A DNA stretch of 64,000 nucleotides from positions 1-64,000 of the forward strand of contig NZ_AQXB01000005.1 in assembly GCF_000375365.1 (NCBI RefSeq), in the 5' to 3' direction. The notes under the pieces were generated by a model that did not search any database, had not been told where the DNA came from, and saw nothing but the letters and a program-made list of their open reading frames with translations. A program made the position numbers and the translations under genes. Position 1 is the first letter of the stretch; every line of letters begins with the position of its first letter. This document shows positions 26,670 to 36,593 of this stretch, piece after piece. The stretch comes from Corynebacterium mastitidis DSM 44356. Lineage in GTDB: Bacteria > Actinomycetota > Actinomycetes > Mycobacteriales > Mycobacteriaceae.

Positions 26670-26718
26670 TACGCGCGGCCGCGCCAGCGCTACCACGCTG
26701 TGCTACTACTCTGTGGGC

Positions 26719-27318
26719 ATGAGCGAACTGCGCATGCACCAGATCTCCGTGTCCAGCATGGACAACAACTGCTACCTCCTGAGCGCCGAGGGCGAGGGCC
26801 TGCTCATCGACGCCGCGGACGACGCCCCCGCGCTGCTGGAGATGGCCCGCCGGGCCGGGGTGCGCATCACCAAGGTGCTCACCACCCACCGGCACAAGGA
26901 TCACACCCGGGCGCTGCCGGAGGTGCTCAAGGCCACCGGAGCCACCCACTACGCGCCCTTCCTCGACGCCCCGGCGCTGCCCAGCCCGGTGGACGTGGAG
27001 CTGCACCACGGCGACACCATCGTCCACGCCGGTCACGAGCTTCCCGTGACCATCCTGCGCGGCCACACCCCCGGTGGGGCCGCCGTGAGCGCCACCTTCG
27101 GCGGGTACACCCACCTCTTCGTCGGTGACAGCCTCTTTCCCGGCGGCCTGGGCAAGACCACCTCCGAGAGTGACTTTGCCCGCCTGTACAAGGACGTCAC
27201 CACCAGGATCTTCGACGTCTACGAGGACTCCGCCCTCGTGCACCCGGGGCACGGGGCGGCCACCATGCTCGGAGAGGAGCGGCCGCACCTGCAGGTGTGG
27301 TGGGAACGACGCTGGTAA
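26719..27318 (+). CDS. MBL-fold hydrolase, glyoxalase II-like
   Basis: A 199-aa metallo-beta-lactamase-fold protein. Metal ligands are visible: HRHKDH (TTHRHKDHTRAL, about residues 55-60), GHTPGG, the bridging Asp in FVGDSLFPGG and the last His in HPGHG. The fold suits hydrolysis of S-lactoyl or other thioesters, but the substrate is not known. ATG at 26719 is chosen (MSELRMHQISVSSMDNNCYL); the longer frame has no family homology. It is divergent from uvrA, a conserved arrangement in the genus. Confidence 0.85.
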   Translation: MSELRMHQISVSSMDNNCYLLSAEGEGLLIDAADDAPALLEMARRAGVRITKVLTTHRHKDHTRALPEVLKATGATHYAPFLDAPALPSPVDVELHHGDTIVHAGHELPVTILRGHTPGGAAVSATFGGYTHLFVGDSLFPGGLGKTTSESDFARLYKDVTTRIFDVYEDSALVHPGHGAATMLGEERPHLQVWWERRW

Positions 27319-27374
27319 GAGCGCGCTAGACTGGCTATTCGTACCTATATCTCATAGCAAAAGGAGTGAGCGCA

Positions 27375-28100
27375 ATGATCCGCAAACTCGCCCGCCCCGC
27401 CCTGGCCTCGGTGTATGTGGCCGATGGTGCGGATACCCTGATGAACACGGCCAAGCACGTGGACTCCACCGAGTCCGTGCTCAACCGCACCCGTTCCCTG
27501 CTGCCGCGCAAGTACGCGCGCAAGGTGCCCCAGGACCCCGAGCTGGTGGCCCGCACCGTGGGCGGCCTGAAGGTCGGCGCCGGCTCCCTGCTCGCGCTGG
27601 GCAAGCTGCCCCGCCTCTCCGCCACCACCCTCGCCGTGCTGGCCGTGCCCACCATCGTGGGGCGCCACGCCTTCTGGGAGACCCAGGACGAGACGGAGAA
27701 GAGCGCCCGCCGCAACGGCTTCCTCACCGACGTGGCGCTGCTCGGCGGGCTGACCATCACCAGCCTGGACAACGGCGGCAAGCCCGGCCTGAGCTACCGC
27801 GCCTCCGAGGCCGTCAAGTCCGCCACCACCTCCGCCAACCAGGGCGGCTCCGCGCTCAAGGGCTACGTGGAGGAGAACGGCTCCGCGCTGAAGAGCTACG
27901 TGGAGGAGAACAAGGACGACTGGCTGGCCGCCGCCCGCGAGAACGCCGACGCCGCCAAGAAGCGCGTGGTCAAGGCCGCCGCCAAGGCCCAGGACAAGGC
28001 CGAGGCCGCCGCCAACAGCAAGAAGGCCACCAAGCTGCAGAAGCGCGCCGCCAAGGCCGCGAAGAAGGCCCAGAAGAAGCTCAAGAACTTCGAGTTCTAA
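27375..28100 (+). CDS. DoxX-like membrane protein with Lys/Ala-rich tail
   Basis: A 241-aa protein. Residues 1-130 match the DoxX family: N-terminal MIRKLARPALASVYVADG and three or four weak membrane helices (GGLKVGAGSLLALGKLP, TTLAVLAVPTIVG, GFLTDVALLGGLTI). Residues 150-175 contain an 11-residue tandem repeat (GSALKGYVEEN/GSALKSYVEEN). The last 70 residues are a Lys/Ala tail (KKRVVKAAAKAQDKAEAAA) like histone H1 or mycobacterial HupB. ATG at 27375 has AGGAG eight bases upstream; the GTG at 27366 is too close to it. Confidence 0.8.
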   Translation: MIRKLARPALASVYVADGADTLMNTAKHVDSTESVLNRTRSLLPRKYARKVPQDPELVARTVGGLKVGAGSLLALGKLPRLSATTLAVLAVPTIVGRHAFWETQDETEKSARRNGFLTDVALLGGLTITSLDNGGKPGLSYRASEAVKSATTSANQGGSALKGYVEENGSALKSYVEENKDDWLAAARENADAAKKRVVKAAAKAQDKAEAAANSKKATKLQKRAAKAAKKAQKKLKNFEF

Positions 28101-28180
28101 GCACCTCAGCACCGCCTCCCGGCGCCGTCCTCCTCCCCCGGTGTAACCTTGGCTGTTCCATACGAGCAAGGAGGACGTGC

Positions 28181-30316
28181 GTGCACGAGAGCGAGGAAAT
28201 CCGCCGCGAACAGGACTACGTGGACGGCCTGTTCGCGCGCCTCGACGCCGAGGTAACCCAGGCCAACGAGCGCCTGCGAGAGATCTCCATGAACATCGAC
28301 CCCGCCTACCCCAAGGCGGAGGCGCTGGTGCAGCGCGAGACCGAGTACCACTCCCTCAACGCCAAGATCGACCGCCTCAACCTCGCCCAGTTGGGGCTGG
28401 TGTTCGGGCGCATCGACATCGAGGGCGAGGGGGACAACCCCATCGCCCCTGGGATGGATCGCCGCTACATCGGGCGCATGGGGCTCGACGACAGAAACGA
28501 CCACTACCGCACCCTGCTCCTGGACTGGCGCGCCCCCATGGCCCGGCCCTTCTACCTGGCCACCACCGCGCACCCGGAGGGCGTGCACCTGCGCCGCCAC
28601 ATCCGCACCAAGGGCCGCGAGGTCACGGCGCTGGACGACGAGCGCCTCACCGGCGAGGCGGAGGGCGTCCGCGACGGCGTGGCCGGGGAGGCCGCCCTGC
28701 TGCACGCCATGCAGCGGGCGCGCACGGGCACGATGCGCAACATCGTGGAGACCATCCAGCGCGAGCAGGACCAGATCATCCGCGACGAGACCCGGGGCGT
28801 GCTCGTGGTGGAGGGAGGACCCGGCACCGGAAAGACGGCGGTGGCCCTGCACCGCGTGGCCTACCTCCTCTACACCTGGCGCGAGCAACTCGCCCGCACC
28901 GGCGTGCTCATCCTCGGCCCCAACCGCACCTTCCTGGACTACATCTCCCACGTGCTCCCCGAGCTGGGCGAGACCGGCGTGGTGCTCTCCACGGTGGGCG
29001 AGCTGTACCCCGGCGTGGTGCCCACCCGGCGGGAGGACGCCCTGGTCCAGGAGATCAAGGGCTCCGAGGAGATGGCGGTGATCCTGGATCGGGCCGTCAA
29101 GGACCATCAGCGCCTCCCGGAGGCGGCGGTGCCCCTGCGCGTGGACTCCCTCGTCCTCGAGGTGACCCCGGAGATGGTGAAGAAGGCCCGGACCCGGGCC
29201 CGGCGCTCCCGCCGCCCCCACAACGAGGCGCGCCCGCTGTTCCAGGATCAGCTCATCGAACAGATCGCGCGGCGCATGGCCGAGGTCATCGGCGGCGACC
29301 CGCTCGGCGGGGGCAACCTCCTCTCCCGCGCCGACGTAGACCAGCTCCACGACGACCTCGCGGACGAGCCCGCCGTGCTGGAGCTGGTCGAGCGGTTCTG
29401 GCCGATCCTGACCCCGGAGGGGGTGCTCTCCGGCCTGCTCGACTCGCCCGAGGCGATCGCGCGCGCGGCCCACGACTACGACGAGGAGACCCGCCGCGCC
29501 CTCCTGCGCCCCGAGCCGGGCTGGGCGCCCTCCGACGCCGCCCCGCTCGACGAGCTGTCCCACCGCCTGGGCGACGCCCCGCAGAATTCCGTCTCGGAGA
29601 CGGCGCACAGCCGCGTCGAGGAGGCCCAGGAGGCGCTGGATATCCTCCAGGGCTCGGCGGTGACGGACAACGACGAGGTCTTTGAGGCCGAGTACCTGGG
29701 CGCCTACGACGTCATCGACGCCGAGACCCTGGCGGCCCGCCAGGAGGAGCGCGATACCCGCACCACCGCCCAGCGCGCCCGGGCGGATCGCGCCTGGGCC
29801 TTCGGGCACGTGGTGGTGGACGAGGCCCAGGAACTCACGCCGATGGAGTGGCGCATGGTGTTCCGCCGCAGCCCCTCGCGCTGGATGACGCTGGTGGGCG
29901 ACACCGCGCAGACCGGTTCGCCCGCGGGCGTGGACTCCTGGGCGGAGACGCTGGAGCCCTTCGTGGGCTCCCGCTTCCGCCGCCACGGCCTGAGCGTCAA
30001 CTACCGCACCCCGGTGGAGATCATGGAGGTGGCCGCCGAGGTCTTGCGCTCCATCGACCCGCAGGCCACCCCGGCCACCGCCATCCGGGAATCGGGCGTC
30101 CCGGTCGCTCGCGTCACCGAGGTTCCCCCGCGCCCCGACGACGGCCGCTCCCGGGCCGTGATTACCCCCGATAACGTCCACGAGATCAAGGGGCTCGAGT
30201 TCGACCACGTGGTGGTGGTCAACCCCCGGGCCATCGTGGCGGCCTCCCCCCAGGGCCTGCAGAACCTCTACGTGGCCGTCACCCGCGCCACGCAGACGCT
30301 CACCATCGTGGAATGA
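28181..30316 (+). CDS. HelD-like superfamily 1 helicase/ATPase
   Basis: A 711-aa UvrD/Rep-like ATPase. Walker A GGPGTGKTAVALHR is near residue 207, the Walker B region VVDEAQELTPMEW near 545, motif IV/V VNYRTPVEI and HEIKGLEFDHVVVV, and motif VI LYVAVTRATQT at the end. An N-terminal coiled coil (residues 1-65) fits the arm that HelD proteins push into the RNA polymerase channels to release stalled enzyme. Actinobacterial HelD can also confer rifampicin tolerance. Start is GTG at 28181 behind AAGGAGG. It ends one base before the converging stress gene. Confidence 0.85.
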   Translation: MHESEEIRREQDYVDGLFARLDAEVTQANERLREISMNIDPAYPKAEALVQRETEYHSLNAKIDRLNLAQLGLVFGRIDIEGEGDNPIAPGMDRRYIGRMGLDDRNDHYRTLLLDWRAPMARPFYLATTAHPEGVHLRRHIRTKGREVTALDDERLTGEAEGVRDGVAGEAALLHAMQRARTGTMRNIVETIQREQDQIIRDETRGVLVVEGGPGTGKTAVALHRVAYLLYTWREQLARTGVLILGPNRTFLDYISHVLPELGETGVVLSTVGELYPGVVPTRREDALVQEIKGSEEMAVILDRAVKDHQRLPEAAVPLRVDSLVLEVTPEMVKKARTRARRSRRPHNEARPLFQDQLIEQIARRMAEVIGGDPLGGGNLLSRADVDQLHDDLADEPAVLELVERFWPILTPEGVLSGLLDSPEAIARAAHDYDEETRRALLRPEPGWAPSDAAPLDELSHRLGDAPQNSVSETAHSRVEEAQEALDILQGSAVTDNDEVFEAEYLGAYDVIDAETLAARQEERDTRTTAQRARADRAWAFGHVVVDEAQELTPMEWRMVFRRSPSRWMTLVGDTAQTGSPAGVDSWAETLEPFVGSRFRRHGLSVNYRTPVEIMEVAAEVLRSIDPQATPATAIRESGVPVARVTEVPPRPDDGRSRAVITPDNVHEIKGLEFDHVVVVNPRAIVAASPQGLQNLYVAVTRATQTLTIVE

Positions 30317-30317
30317 T

Positions 30318-30761
30318 CTATTTCACCGTGTGAACGATCATCACGTCGCAGTCGGACTGCCGGGCCACATCGGCCGGCACCGACCCCAACAGGCGCCCGG
30401 TGAGGGAGTTGATACCACGGTTGCCCACGATGAGCAGGTCCGCGTGGTTCTCGTTCACGATCTCCATGAGGGCCTGCACCGGGGTGCCCCGGCGGATCGC
30501 CGTCTCCACGTTCTTGGCCCCCGTCTCGCGCGCGAACTGCGCCGCGGCGTCCAGGTTCTTCTGGGCGGGGTCGTCGCCAAGAATGGTCACGGAGTCCTGG
30601 CGCAGCGTCTGGGACGCCTCCTCCTTGTTCTCGTAGTAGGCGCAGCCGATGATCAGCGTGGCGTCAAAGGCCGCCGCGATCTTCGCCGCCCGCTCCACCG
30701 CCAGCATGGAGGACTTAGAGCCGTCCGTACCCACGACGATCTTCTGATAGTTCTCGCTCAT
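30318..30761 (-). CDS. universal stress protein, first copy
   Basis: A 147-aa single-domain UspA protein. The N-terminal VVGTDGSKSS and C-terminal GNRGINSLTGRLLGSVP match the ATP-binding pattern G-2x-G-9x-G-(S/T), so it probably binds ATP and dimerises. ATG at 30761 (MSENYQKIVV) is preferred to an upstream start. It is 39 bases downstream of a second Usp gene, with which it shares roughly a third of its residues; a tandem duplication. Confidence 0.9.
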   Translation of the reverse strand: MSENYQKIVVGTDGSKSSMLAVERAAKIAAAFDATLIIGCAYYENKEEASQTLRQDSVTILGDDPAQKNLDAAAQFARETGAKNVETAIRRGTPVQALMEIVNENHADLLIVGNRGINSLTGRLLGSVPADVARQSDCDVMIVHTVK

Positions 30762-30800
30762 GAACCTTCCCTCAACGTTCGACGTCACTCGACAGCTATG

Positions 30801-31250
30801 TTACGCCTGCTCGGTGTTCACGATCATCACGTCCACCGGGGACTTGCGCGCCACCCCGGTGGGGATGTTGCCAAAGATCCGCCCGGACAGGCTGTGCATG
30901 CCCTTGTTCCCGAGCACCAGCAGGTCCGCCTCCTTCTCCTTGGCGGCCTCCGTGAGCGCCACGATGGGCGCGCCCGAGGTCTTGTACAGCTCGATGTCCT
31001 CGGCGCCCTCCTCGGCGGCGACGGCCCGGGCCTCCTCCAGGTACTCGTCCGCGCGCTGCTGGCTGACCACGGGCACCGAGGTGGCCTCCGAGCCCGGCGA
31101 GTTCAGGACCGAGCCGGACGCCTCGTAGTAGGCGCAAATGAGCACGAGCTTGGCCTGGTACACGCGGGCCAGGCTCGCCGCCTTGCGCACCGCCACCAGG
31201 GCGGTATCCGAGCCGTCCGTGCCTGCGGCCACGGTGGTGTAACTAATCAT
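30801..31250 (-). CDS. universal stress protein, second copy
   Basis: A 149-aa UspA-type protein with VAAGTDGSDTA at the start and GNKGMHSLSGRIFGNIP, where Asn replaces the Ser/Thr that ends the usual ATP motif, so its nucleotide affinity may differ from the first copy. ATG at 31250 (MISYTTVAAGTDG). Located between uvrB and the other Usp gene; both probably respond to growth arrest or energy stress. Confidence 0.9.
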   Translation of the reverse strand: MISYTTVAAGTDGSDTALVAVRKAASLARVYQAKLVLICAYYEASGSVLNSPGSEATSVPVVSQQRADEYLEEARAVAAEEGAEDIELYKTSGAPIVALTEAAKEKEADLLVLGNKGMHSLSGRIFGNIPTGVARKSPVDVMIVNTEQA

Positions 31251-31298
31251 GTTGGACTCTCCGATCACCTAGAGCATCGTAAAAACATCGTCGCGGGG

Positions 31299-33383
31299 CT
31301 ATAGTCCCATCTCTTTGATACCACGCAGCTCCTTCTTCAGGTCCGCGATCTCGTCGCGCAGCCGCCCCGCCAGCTCAAACTTCAGGTCGCGGGCCGCCGC
31401 GCCCATCTGGGTGGTGAGGTCGTCGATGAGCTTCTGCACCTCCTGGGCCGGCATGTCCTTGGCCCGGGGGCGCTCCACCGCGGCCACCGAGCCCGCATCG
31501 CCCTCCTCGCGCTCGTAGACCTGGTCCAGGATGTCCGCGATCTTCTTGCGCAGCGGCTGCGGGTCGATGCCGCGCTCCTCGTTGTAGGCGATCTGCTTGG
31601 CGCGGCGCCGCTCCGTCTCGTCCAGCGCGTACTGCATGGAGTCCGTCACGGAGTCGGCGTACATGATGACCGAGCCGGAGACGTTGCGGGCCGCGCGGCC
31701 GATGGTCTGGATCAGCGAACGCTCGGAGCGCAGGAAGCCCTCCTTGTCCGCGTCGAGGATGGCCACCAGGGAGACCTCGGGCAGGTCCAGGCCCTCGCGC
31801 AGCAGGTTAATTCCCACCAACACGTCGAACTCGCCCAGGCGCAATTGGCGCAGCAATTCCACGCGCTGCAGGGTGTCAATATCGGAATGCAGATACCGCA
31901 CCTTAATGCCGTTTTCCAGGAAGTAATCGGTGAGGTCCTCCGCCATCTTCTTGGTCAGCGTGGTCACCAAAACGCGCTCCTCCTTTCGGGTGCGCGCGCG
32001 AATCTCGTCCATGAGGTCGTCGATCTGCCCCTTGGTGGGGCGCACGTCGATGGTGGGGTCCACCAGGCCCGTGGGGCGGATGACCTGCTCCACGAACTCG
32101 CCCCCGGAGGCCGCCAGCTCGTAGTCCCCGGGCGTGGCGGACATGTAGACGGTCTGCCCCACCCGATCCTCGAACTCGTCGAAGGTCAGCGGCCTGTTGT
32201 CCACCGCCGAGGGCAGCCGAAAGCCGAACTCCACCAGGTTGCGCTTGCGCGACATGTCCCCCTCGTACATGCCGCCGATCTGCGGCACGGTCACGTGGGA
32301 CTCATCGATGATCGTGAGGAAGTCCTCCGGGAAGTAGTCGATGAGGGTGGCCGGGGCGGACCCGGCCTCGCGGCCGTCGATGTGGCGCGAATAGTTCTCG
32401 ATGCCGGAGCAGAAACCCACCTGCTCGATCATCTCGAGGTCGTACTCGGTGCGCATCCGCAGGCGCTGCGCCTCCAGCAACTTGCCCCGATTCTCCAGGT
32501 CCGCCAGCCGCTCGGAAAGCTCAATCTTGATCTCGGACACGGCCTTTTCCATGCGCTCCGGGCCCGCCACGTAATGCGTCGCCGGGAAGATACGCAATTG
32601 TTCCACCTTGCGGATCTCCTCGCCCGTCACCGGGTGGATGTAGTACAGGGCGTCCACCTCGTCCCCGAAGAACTCCACCCGCACCGCCACCTCCTCGTAG
32701 GCGGGGATGATGTCCACGGTGTCCCCCTTGACCCGGAAGGAGCCCCGGGCCAGGGCGACGTCGTTGCGGTCGTACTGGATGTCCACCAGCAGGCGCAGGA
32801 AGCGGTCCCGCTCAATCTCCTCCCCCACCTTGAGCACCGCCGAGCGATCCAGGTAGGACTGCGGCGTGCCCAGGCCGTAGATGCAGGACACCGAGGAGAC
32901 CACCACCACGTCGCGGCGCGAGAGCAGCGAGGAGGTGGCGCGGTGGCGCAGCCGCTCCACGTCCTCGTTGATGGAGGAGTCCTTCTCGATGTAGGTATCC
33001 GTCTGCGCGATGTAGGCCTCCGGCTGGTAGTAGTCGTAGTAGCTCACGAAGTACTCCACCGCGTTATTCGGCAGCAACTGGCGCAGCTCGTTGGCGAGCT
33101 GGGCGGCCAGGGTCTTGTTCGGGGCCATCACCAGCGTGGGGCGCTGCTGCTGCTCGATCAGCCACGCCGCCGTGGCGGACTTGCCGGTGCCCGTGGCGCC
33201 CATGAGCACCACGTCACGCTCCCCCCTGCGCAGCCGCGCGTCCAACTCCTTGATGGCCGCGGGCTGATCGCCCGCGGGCTCGTACTCGGAGACCACCTCA
33301 AAGCGGTTATCCGCGCGCTCGATCTCGCCCACCGGGCGGAACTCAGTATGAGATAAAACGGGATGCTCAGCAGCGAAAGCCAT
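31299..33383 (-). CDS. uvrB: excinuclease ABC subunit B
   Basis: Damage-verifying helicase-like subunit of excision repair, 694 aa. Walker [11 protein letters not shown] is at residues 61-70, the DNA-clamping beta-hairpin YDYYQPEAY near 110, the helicase motif IIDESH near 360, and [12 protein letters not shown] near 570. A C-terminal UVR domain (about 650-690, [25 protein letters not shown]) contacts UvrC. The ATG at 33383 gives the genus N-terminus [12 protein letters not shown], though no strong ribosome site precedes it. Confidence 0.96.
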   Translation of the reverse strand: MAFAAEHPVLSHTEFRPVGEIERADNRFEVVSEYEPAGDQPAAIKELDARLRRGERDVVLMGATGTGKSATAAWLIEQQQRPTLVMAPNKTLAAQLANELRQLLPNNAVEYFVSYYDYYQPEAYIAQTDTYIEKDSSINEDVERLRHRATSSLLSRRDVVVVSSVSCIYGLGTPQSYLDRSAVLKVGEEIERDRFLRLLVDIQYDRNDVALARGSFRVKGDTVDIIPAYEEVAVRVEFFGDEVDALYYIHPVTGEEIRKVEQLRIFPATHYVAGPERMEKAVSEIKIELSERLADLENRGKLLEAQRLRMRTEYDLEMIEQVGFCSGIENYSRHIDGREAGSAPATLIDYFPEDFLTIIDESHVTVPQIGGMYEGDMSRKRNLVEFGFRLPSAVDNRPLTFDEFEDRVGQTVYMSATPGDYELAASGGEFVEQVIRPTGLVDPTIDVRPTKGQIDDLMDEIRARTRKEERVLVTTLTKKMAEDLTDYFLENGIKVRYLHSDIDTLQRVELLRQLRLGEFDVLVGINLLREGLDLPEVSLVAILDADKEGFLRSERSLIQTIGRAARNVSGSVIMYADSVTDSMQYALDETERRRAKQIAYNEERGIDPQPLRKKIADILDQVYEREEGDAGSVAAVERPRAKDMPAQEVQKLIDDLTTQMGAAARDLKFELAGRLRDEIADLKKELRGIKEMGL

Positions 33384-33392
33384 AGCACAACA

Positions 33393-33818
33393 CTACGTCA
33401 TCCGGGCGAGGGCCTCCGGGTCCATCCACATAAGCTCCCACCCGTGCCCGTCGGGGTCGTCGAAGGCCCCGCCGTACATCGGTCCCTGCGCCTCGGGGCC
33501 GCGGGTGATCTCCCCACCCGCCTCGCCCGCGCGACGCAGCACCTCATCCACGTCCTCCGCGGACTCCAGGGAGAGGCAGTTCAGCACCTCGCGAGCACCC
33601 CCGGCGGGAACCGTTCCCCGCGAATGGAAGGAAGAAAAACGCTCACGATCCAGCAACATGACCACGATATGATCGCTCACCTCGAAGGATGCGGTGGCCT
33701 CGTCCCGGAAAACCTGGTTCTCCACGAATCCCAGCGCGCGATAGAACCGAATGGACGCGGAGACGCTCTCCACCGGTAGGTTGATAAAGATCCTCTCATG
33801 ATGCAGGCGGTCGGGCAT
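33393..33818 (-). CDS. VOC-family (glyoxalase/bleomycin resistance-like) protein
   Basis: A 141-aa protein with two beta-alpha-beta-beta-beta modules: FINLPVESVSASIRFYRALGF at the start and GGAFDDPDGHGWELMWMD at the end, the classic VOC pattern. Metal-site residues include the His/Glu of DGHGWELMW. Such proteins span lyases, dioxygenases and drug-binding proteins; substrate is unknown. ATG at 33818 follows AGAGGAG. Only 9 bases separate its stop from uvrB. Confidence 0.82.
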   Translation of the reverse strand: MPDRLHHERIFINLPVESVSASIRFYRALGFVENQVFRDEATASFEVSDHIVVMLLDRERFSSFHSRGTVPAGGAREVLNCLSLESAEDVDEVLRRAGEAGGEITRGPEAQGPMYGGAFDDPDGHGWELMWMDPEALARMT

Positions 33819-33835
33819 GCGTCGTTCTCCTCTCG

Positions 33836-34438
33836 TTAGCGTGCCCCCGATCCTACAAGCCGCTCCACCAGCGGCGGCACCTGCGCCTTAAGCTCCGCCA
33901 GGGAGCCGTTGTTGTCGATGATAACGTCCGCGGCTGCGCGGCGGGTGGCGTCGTCGATCTGCGCGGCCATGCGGCGGCGCGCGTCCTCCTCCGGGATTCC
34001 CCTGCCGCGCAGCCGCTCCACCCGCACCTGCGGATCCGCGTCCACCACCACGGTGAGGTCCATCCCCCGGTGCAGGCCCTTGTCCACCAGCAGCGGCATG
34101 TCATACACCACCACCGGCTCCCCGTCGCGCTCCGCCGCCGCGAAGCGGCGCTGCGTCTCCTCCTCGATGCGCGGATGCATGATGGAGTTCAGCAACGCCG
34201 TGTGGCGCTCGTCCGCGAAGGCGCGGGCGGCGAGGCCGGGGCGATCCAGCGAGCCGTCGGGCAGGAGAATCTCCGGGCCGAAGGCCTGCGCCAGCGCCCG
34301 CAGCGCGGGCTCGCCGGGGGCCACGATGTCCCGCGCGATCTGATCGGCGTCCACCACCCGGATGCCCTCGCGGGCGAGCAGGGCGGCCACCGTGGACTTT
34401 CCGCTGCCGATGCCGCCGGTCAACCCCACCGTGCGCAT
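33836..34438 (-). CDS. coaE: dephospho-CoA kinase
   Basis: Final step of coenzyme A synthesis. The 200-aa protein begins MRTVGLTGGIGSGKST (P-loop at residues 8-15) and has the family motifs DADQIARDIV and YDMPLLVDKG. The ATG shares its A with the ptsG stop codon (TGATG at 34440-34436), so translation is probably coupled to ptsG. The ptsG-coaE adjacency also occurs in C. glutamicum. Confidence 0.95.
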   Translation of the reverse strand: MRTVGLTGGIGSGKSTVAALLAREGIRVVDADQIARDIVAPGEPALRALAQAFGPEILLPDGSLDRPGLAARAFADERHTALLNSIMHPRIEEETQRRFAAAERDGEPVVVYDMPLLVDKGLHRGMDLTVVVDADPQVRVERLRGRGIPEEDARRRMAAQIDDATRRAAADVIIDNNGSLAELKAQVPPLVERLVGSGAR

Positions 34439-36477
34439 CAGGCCGGCTCCTCCACCCTGGGCCGGACCTCCAGGAGGGCCTCGCCCGCGCGCACCGCGCC
34501 GGGGGCGCGCAGCTCGGTAAGCGGGCCCCACTTCTTGTGGTTGGTCACCAGGACCGGGGTGACGGGGCTGTACCCGGCGGCCTCGATGGCGGCCCGATCG
34601 AAGCGCACCAGCGGCTGCCCGGCCTCCACCCGGTCCCCCTTAGACACCAGGAGCTCGAAGCCCCTGCCCTCCATGTTCACGGTGTCGATGCCGATGTGGA
34701 TGAGCACCTGAACCCCGCCGTCGAGCTTGATCCCCACCGCGTGCCCCGTGGGGAAGGCCGCCATCACCGTGCCGGAACCGGGGGCCACCACGGTGTCCCC
34801 GTCCGGGTCGATGCCCACGCCCTTGCCCACCGCCCCGGCGGCGAAGGCCTCGTCCGGGACGTCGGCAAGCGGCATGACCCGCCCCGAGAGCGGGGCGGCG
34901 ACGCGCACTGCCTCGGGGGCGGGATCGGCGGACCCGGTGGGTTCCGCGGCGGGCTGCTGCGCGGCGGCGATGCGCCGCTCCTCCTCGGCGTTCGCGGCCT
35001 CGCGCTCGGCGGCGATCTGGGCGCGCACGGCCTCGCGCTCCTCCTTGGTGCGGTAGTCCAGCGCCAGGGTGAGCAGGAAGGAGGTGCCGAAGGCCGCCGC
35101 GATGCCGATGCCGTAGCCCGGCCAGGGGTCCATCGCGGAGACGGTGAGCAGGGAGGTGAACACGAAGGCGTAGGCCTTGACGTTGAAGATGCCCATGATG
35201 ATGCCGCCCACGAGGCAGCCCGGGAGCAGGCGCCAGTAGGACTTGCGGAAGCGCAGCAGCACGCCGTACAGGCTGGGCTCCGAGATACCGCCCAGCAGGC
35301 CCGCGAACATGCCTCCCGCGGAGACCTGCCGCATGGGCCTGTTGCCCTCCTTGAGGGAGAGCACCAGCACGGCCGTGACCACGCCGAAGCAGGCAAAGTT
35401 CCAGGCGCCCATCGGGCCCTGGATGAAGTCATACCCCAGCGTGCTGAGGTTGACGATCATGATCGCGTTGAGCGGCCAGTGCAGGCCCAGCGGCACCAGG
35501 AAGGGATACAGCAGCGGGATGACCACGGCCAGGATGAACGGGGAGAGATCGTTGAGCCAGAACAGCCCCTGCGCGATGGCGTTGCCCAGGCCGATGCCCA
35601 CCGGCCCCATGATGAAGGCCGTGGCGGGGATCAGCACGAGCAGGGAGATAAACGGCACAAAGACCATCTGCACCGCCGAGGGGATGATCTTCTTCAGCGC
35701 CTTTTCCACGAAGAACAGGGCGATGGCCGCCAGCAGCGGCGGGAACACCTGGCCACCGTAGTCCTGGATGGTCATGGGCAGCCCAAACACGTCCACCTGG
35801 TACTGGACGCTGCCCTCCACGGCGGTGGGGATCTCCCGGGCCACGTCCTTGAGGCCCATGAACTCCGGGGTGAGCAGCGCGGCCGGGATCGCCGCGCCCA
35901 CCCACTCGTTGGCCCCCAGCTTACGCGCCGCCGTGGCCCCCACCATGATGGGCAGGAAGTAGAACACGGACCTCCACATGGCGTGCATGAACTGGTACGT
36001 GGGCGGCTGCTCGCTCATCGGCGCGCGGAAGTCCTGCCAGTGCAGGGCGTTATCCGCCAGCACCAGCATGGTGATGATGAGCGAGGCGCCCAAAAGCGCC
36101 CAGAGCACCGGGCGGAACGTGTCGGAGAGGAACTCGAAGGAGTAGTCCAGCCAGGAGTACTTGCCGCGCACCCCGCCGTATTCCTTCTTCGCGGGGGCCT
36201 TATCCGAATCCCCCAGCCCGGCCATCGCGGGGTCGCGCATGATGGCGCCGTAGTAGTCCGCCACGGCCCCGCCCATGATGACCTGCAGCCCCGTGCTGCC
36301 CTGCTTGACCACCCCGAGCACGGCGGGGTCCTTTTCGAGGGCCGCGACGTCGGCCTTAGCTTGATCGTGAAGCTGAAAGCGCAAGCGGGTTGCGCAGTGA
36401 GTCAGGGACGAGACGTTGGCGGCACCACCGATTTCCTTGATGATGTGCTCGGACGTCGTCGCCGTTGTGGAAGCCAT
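34438..36477 (-). CDS. ptsG: glucose-specific PTS enzyme II (EIIBCA)
   Basis: Imports glucose with concurrent phosphorylation. The 679-aa protein has domain order B-C-A. EIIB (1-85) holds the phospho-Cys in THCATRLRF. EIIC (about 100-480) has 8-10 membrane helices and sugar-site motifs such as GGISEPSLYG. A flexible Ala/Pro/Glu linker follows, then EIIA with the phospho-His in QVLIHIGIDTV. Sequence and position beside coaE match C. glutamicum PtsG (GVRGKYSWLDYSFEFLSDTF segment). ATG at 36477 is used; upstream frame is non-homologous. Confidence 0.9.
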   Translation of the reverse strand: MASTTATTSEHIIKEIGGAANVSSLTHCATRLRFQLHDQAKADVAALEKDPAVLGVVKQGSTGLQVIMGGAVADYYGAIMRDPAMAGLGDSDKAPAKKEYGGVRGKYSWLDYSFEFLSDTFRPVLWALLGASLIITMLVLADNALHWQDFRAPMSEQPPTYQFMHAMWRSVFYFLPIMVGATAARKLGANEWVGAAIPAALLTPEFMGLKDVAREIPTAVEGSVQYQVDVFGLPMTIQDYGGQVFPPLLAAIALFFVEKALKKIIPSAVQMVFVPFISLLVLIPATAFIMGPVGIGLGNAIAQGLFWLNDLSPFILAVVIPLLYPFLVPLGLHWPLNAIMIVNLSTLGYDFIQGPMGAWNFACFGVVTAVLVLSLKEGNRPMRQVSAGGMFAGLLGGISEPSLYGVLLRFRKSYWRLLPGCLVGGIIMGIFNVKAYAFVFTSLLTVSAMDPWPGYGIGIAAAFGTSFLLTLALDYRTKEEREAVRAQIAAEREAANAEEERRIAAAQQPAAEPTGSADPAPEAVRVAAPLSGRVMPLADVPDEAFAAGAVGKGVGIDPDGDTVVAPGSGTVMAAFPTGHAVGIKLDGGVQVLIHIGIDTVNMEGRGFELLVSKGDRVEAGQPLVRFDRAAIEAAGYSPVTPVLVTNHKKWGPLTELRAPGAVRAGEALLEVRPRVEEPA

Positions 36478-36544
36478 GAGGCGTTCCCCTTTCCGCAAAA
36501 CGACACATACGCGCTTCATCATAGAACGCCCGATTCCGAGCATG

Positions 36545-36574
36545 AAAAAACCGCCCGGCGGTCAAACCGGGCGG
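36545..36574 (-). terminator. intrinsic terminator of rpsA
   Basis: CCGCCCGG (36574-36567) pairs with CCGGGCGG (36558-36551) across an 8-base loop and is followed by six T on the minus strand. It begins 19 bases after the rpsA stop and lies just upstream of the ptsG promoter region. Confidence 0.9.
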
Positions 36575-36593
36575 TCAGGCGGCAACTAAGGGA

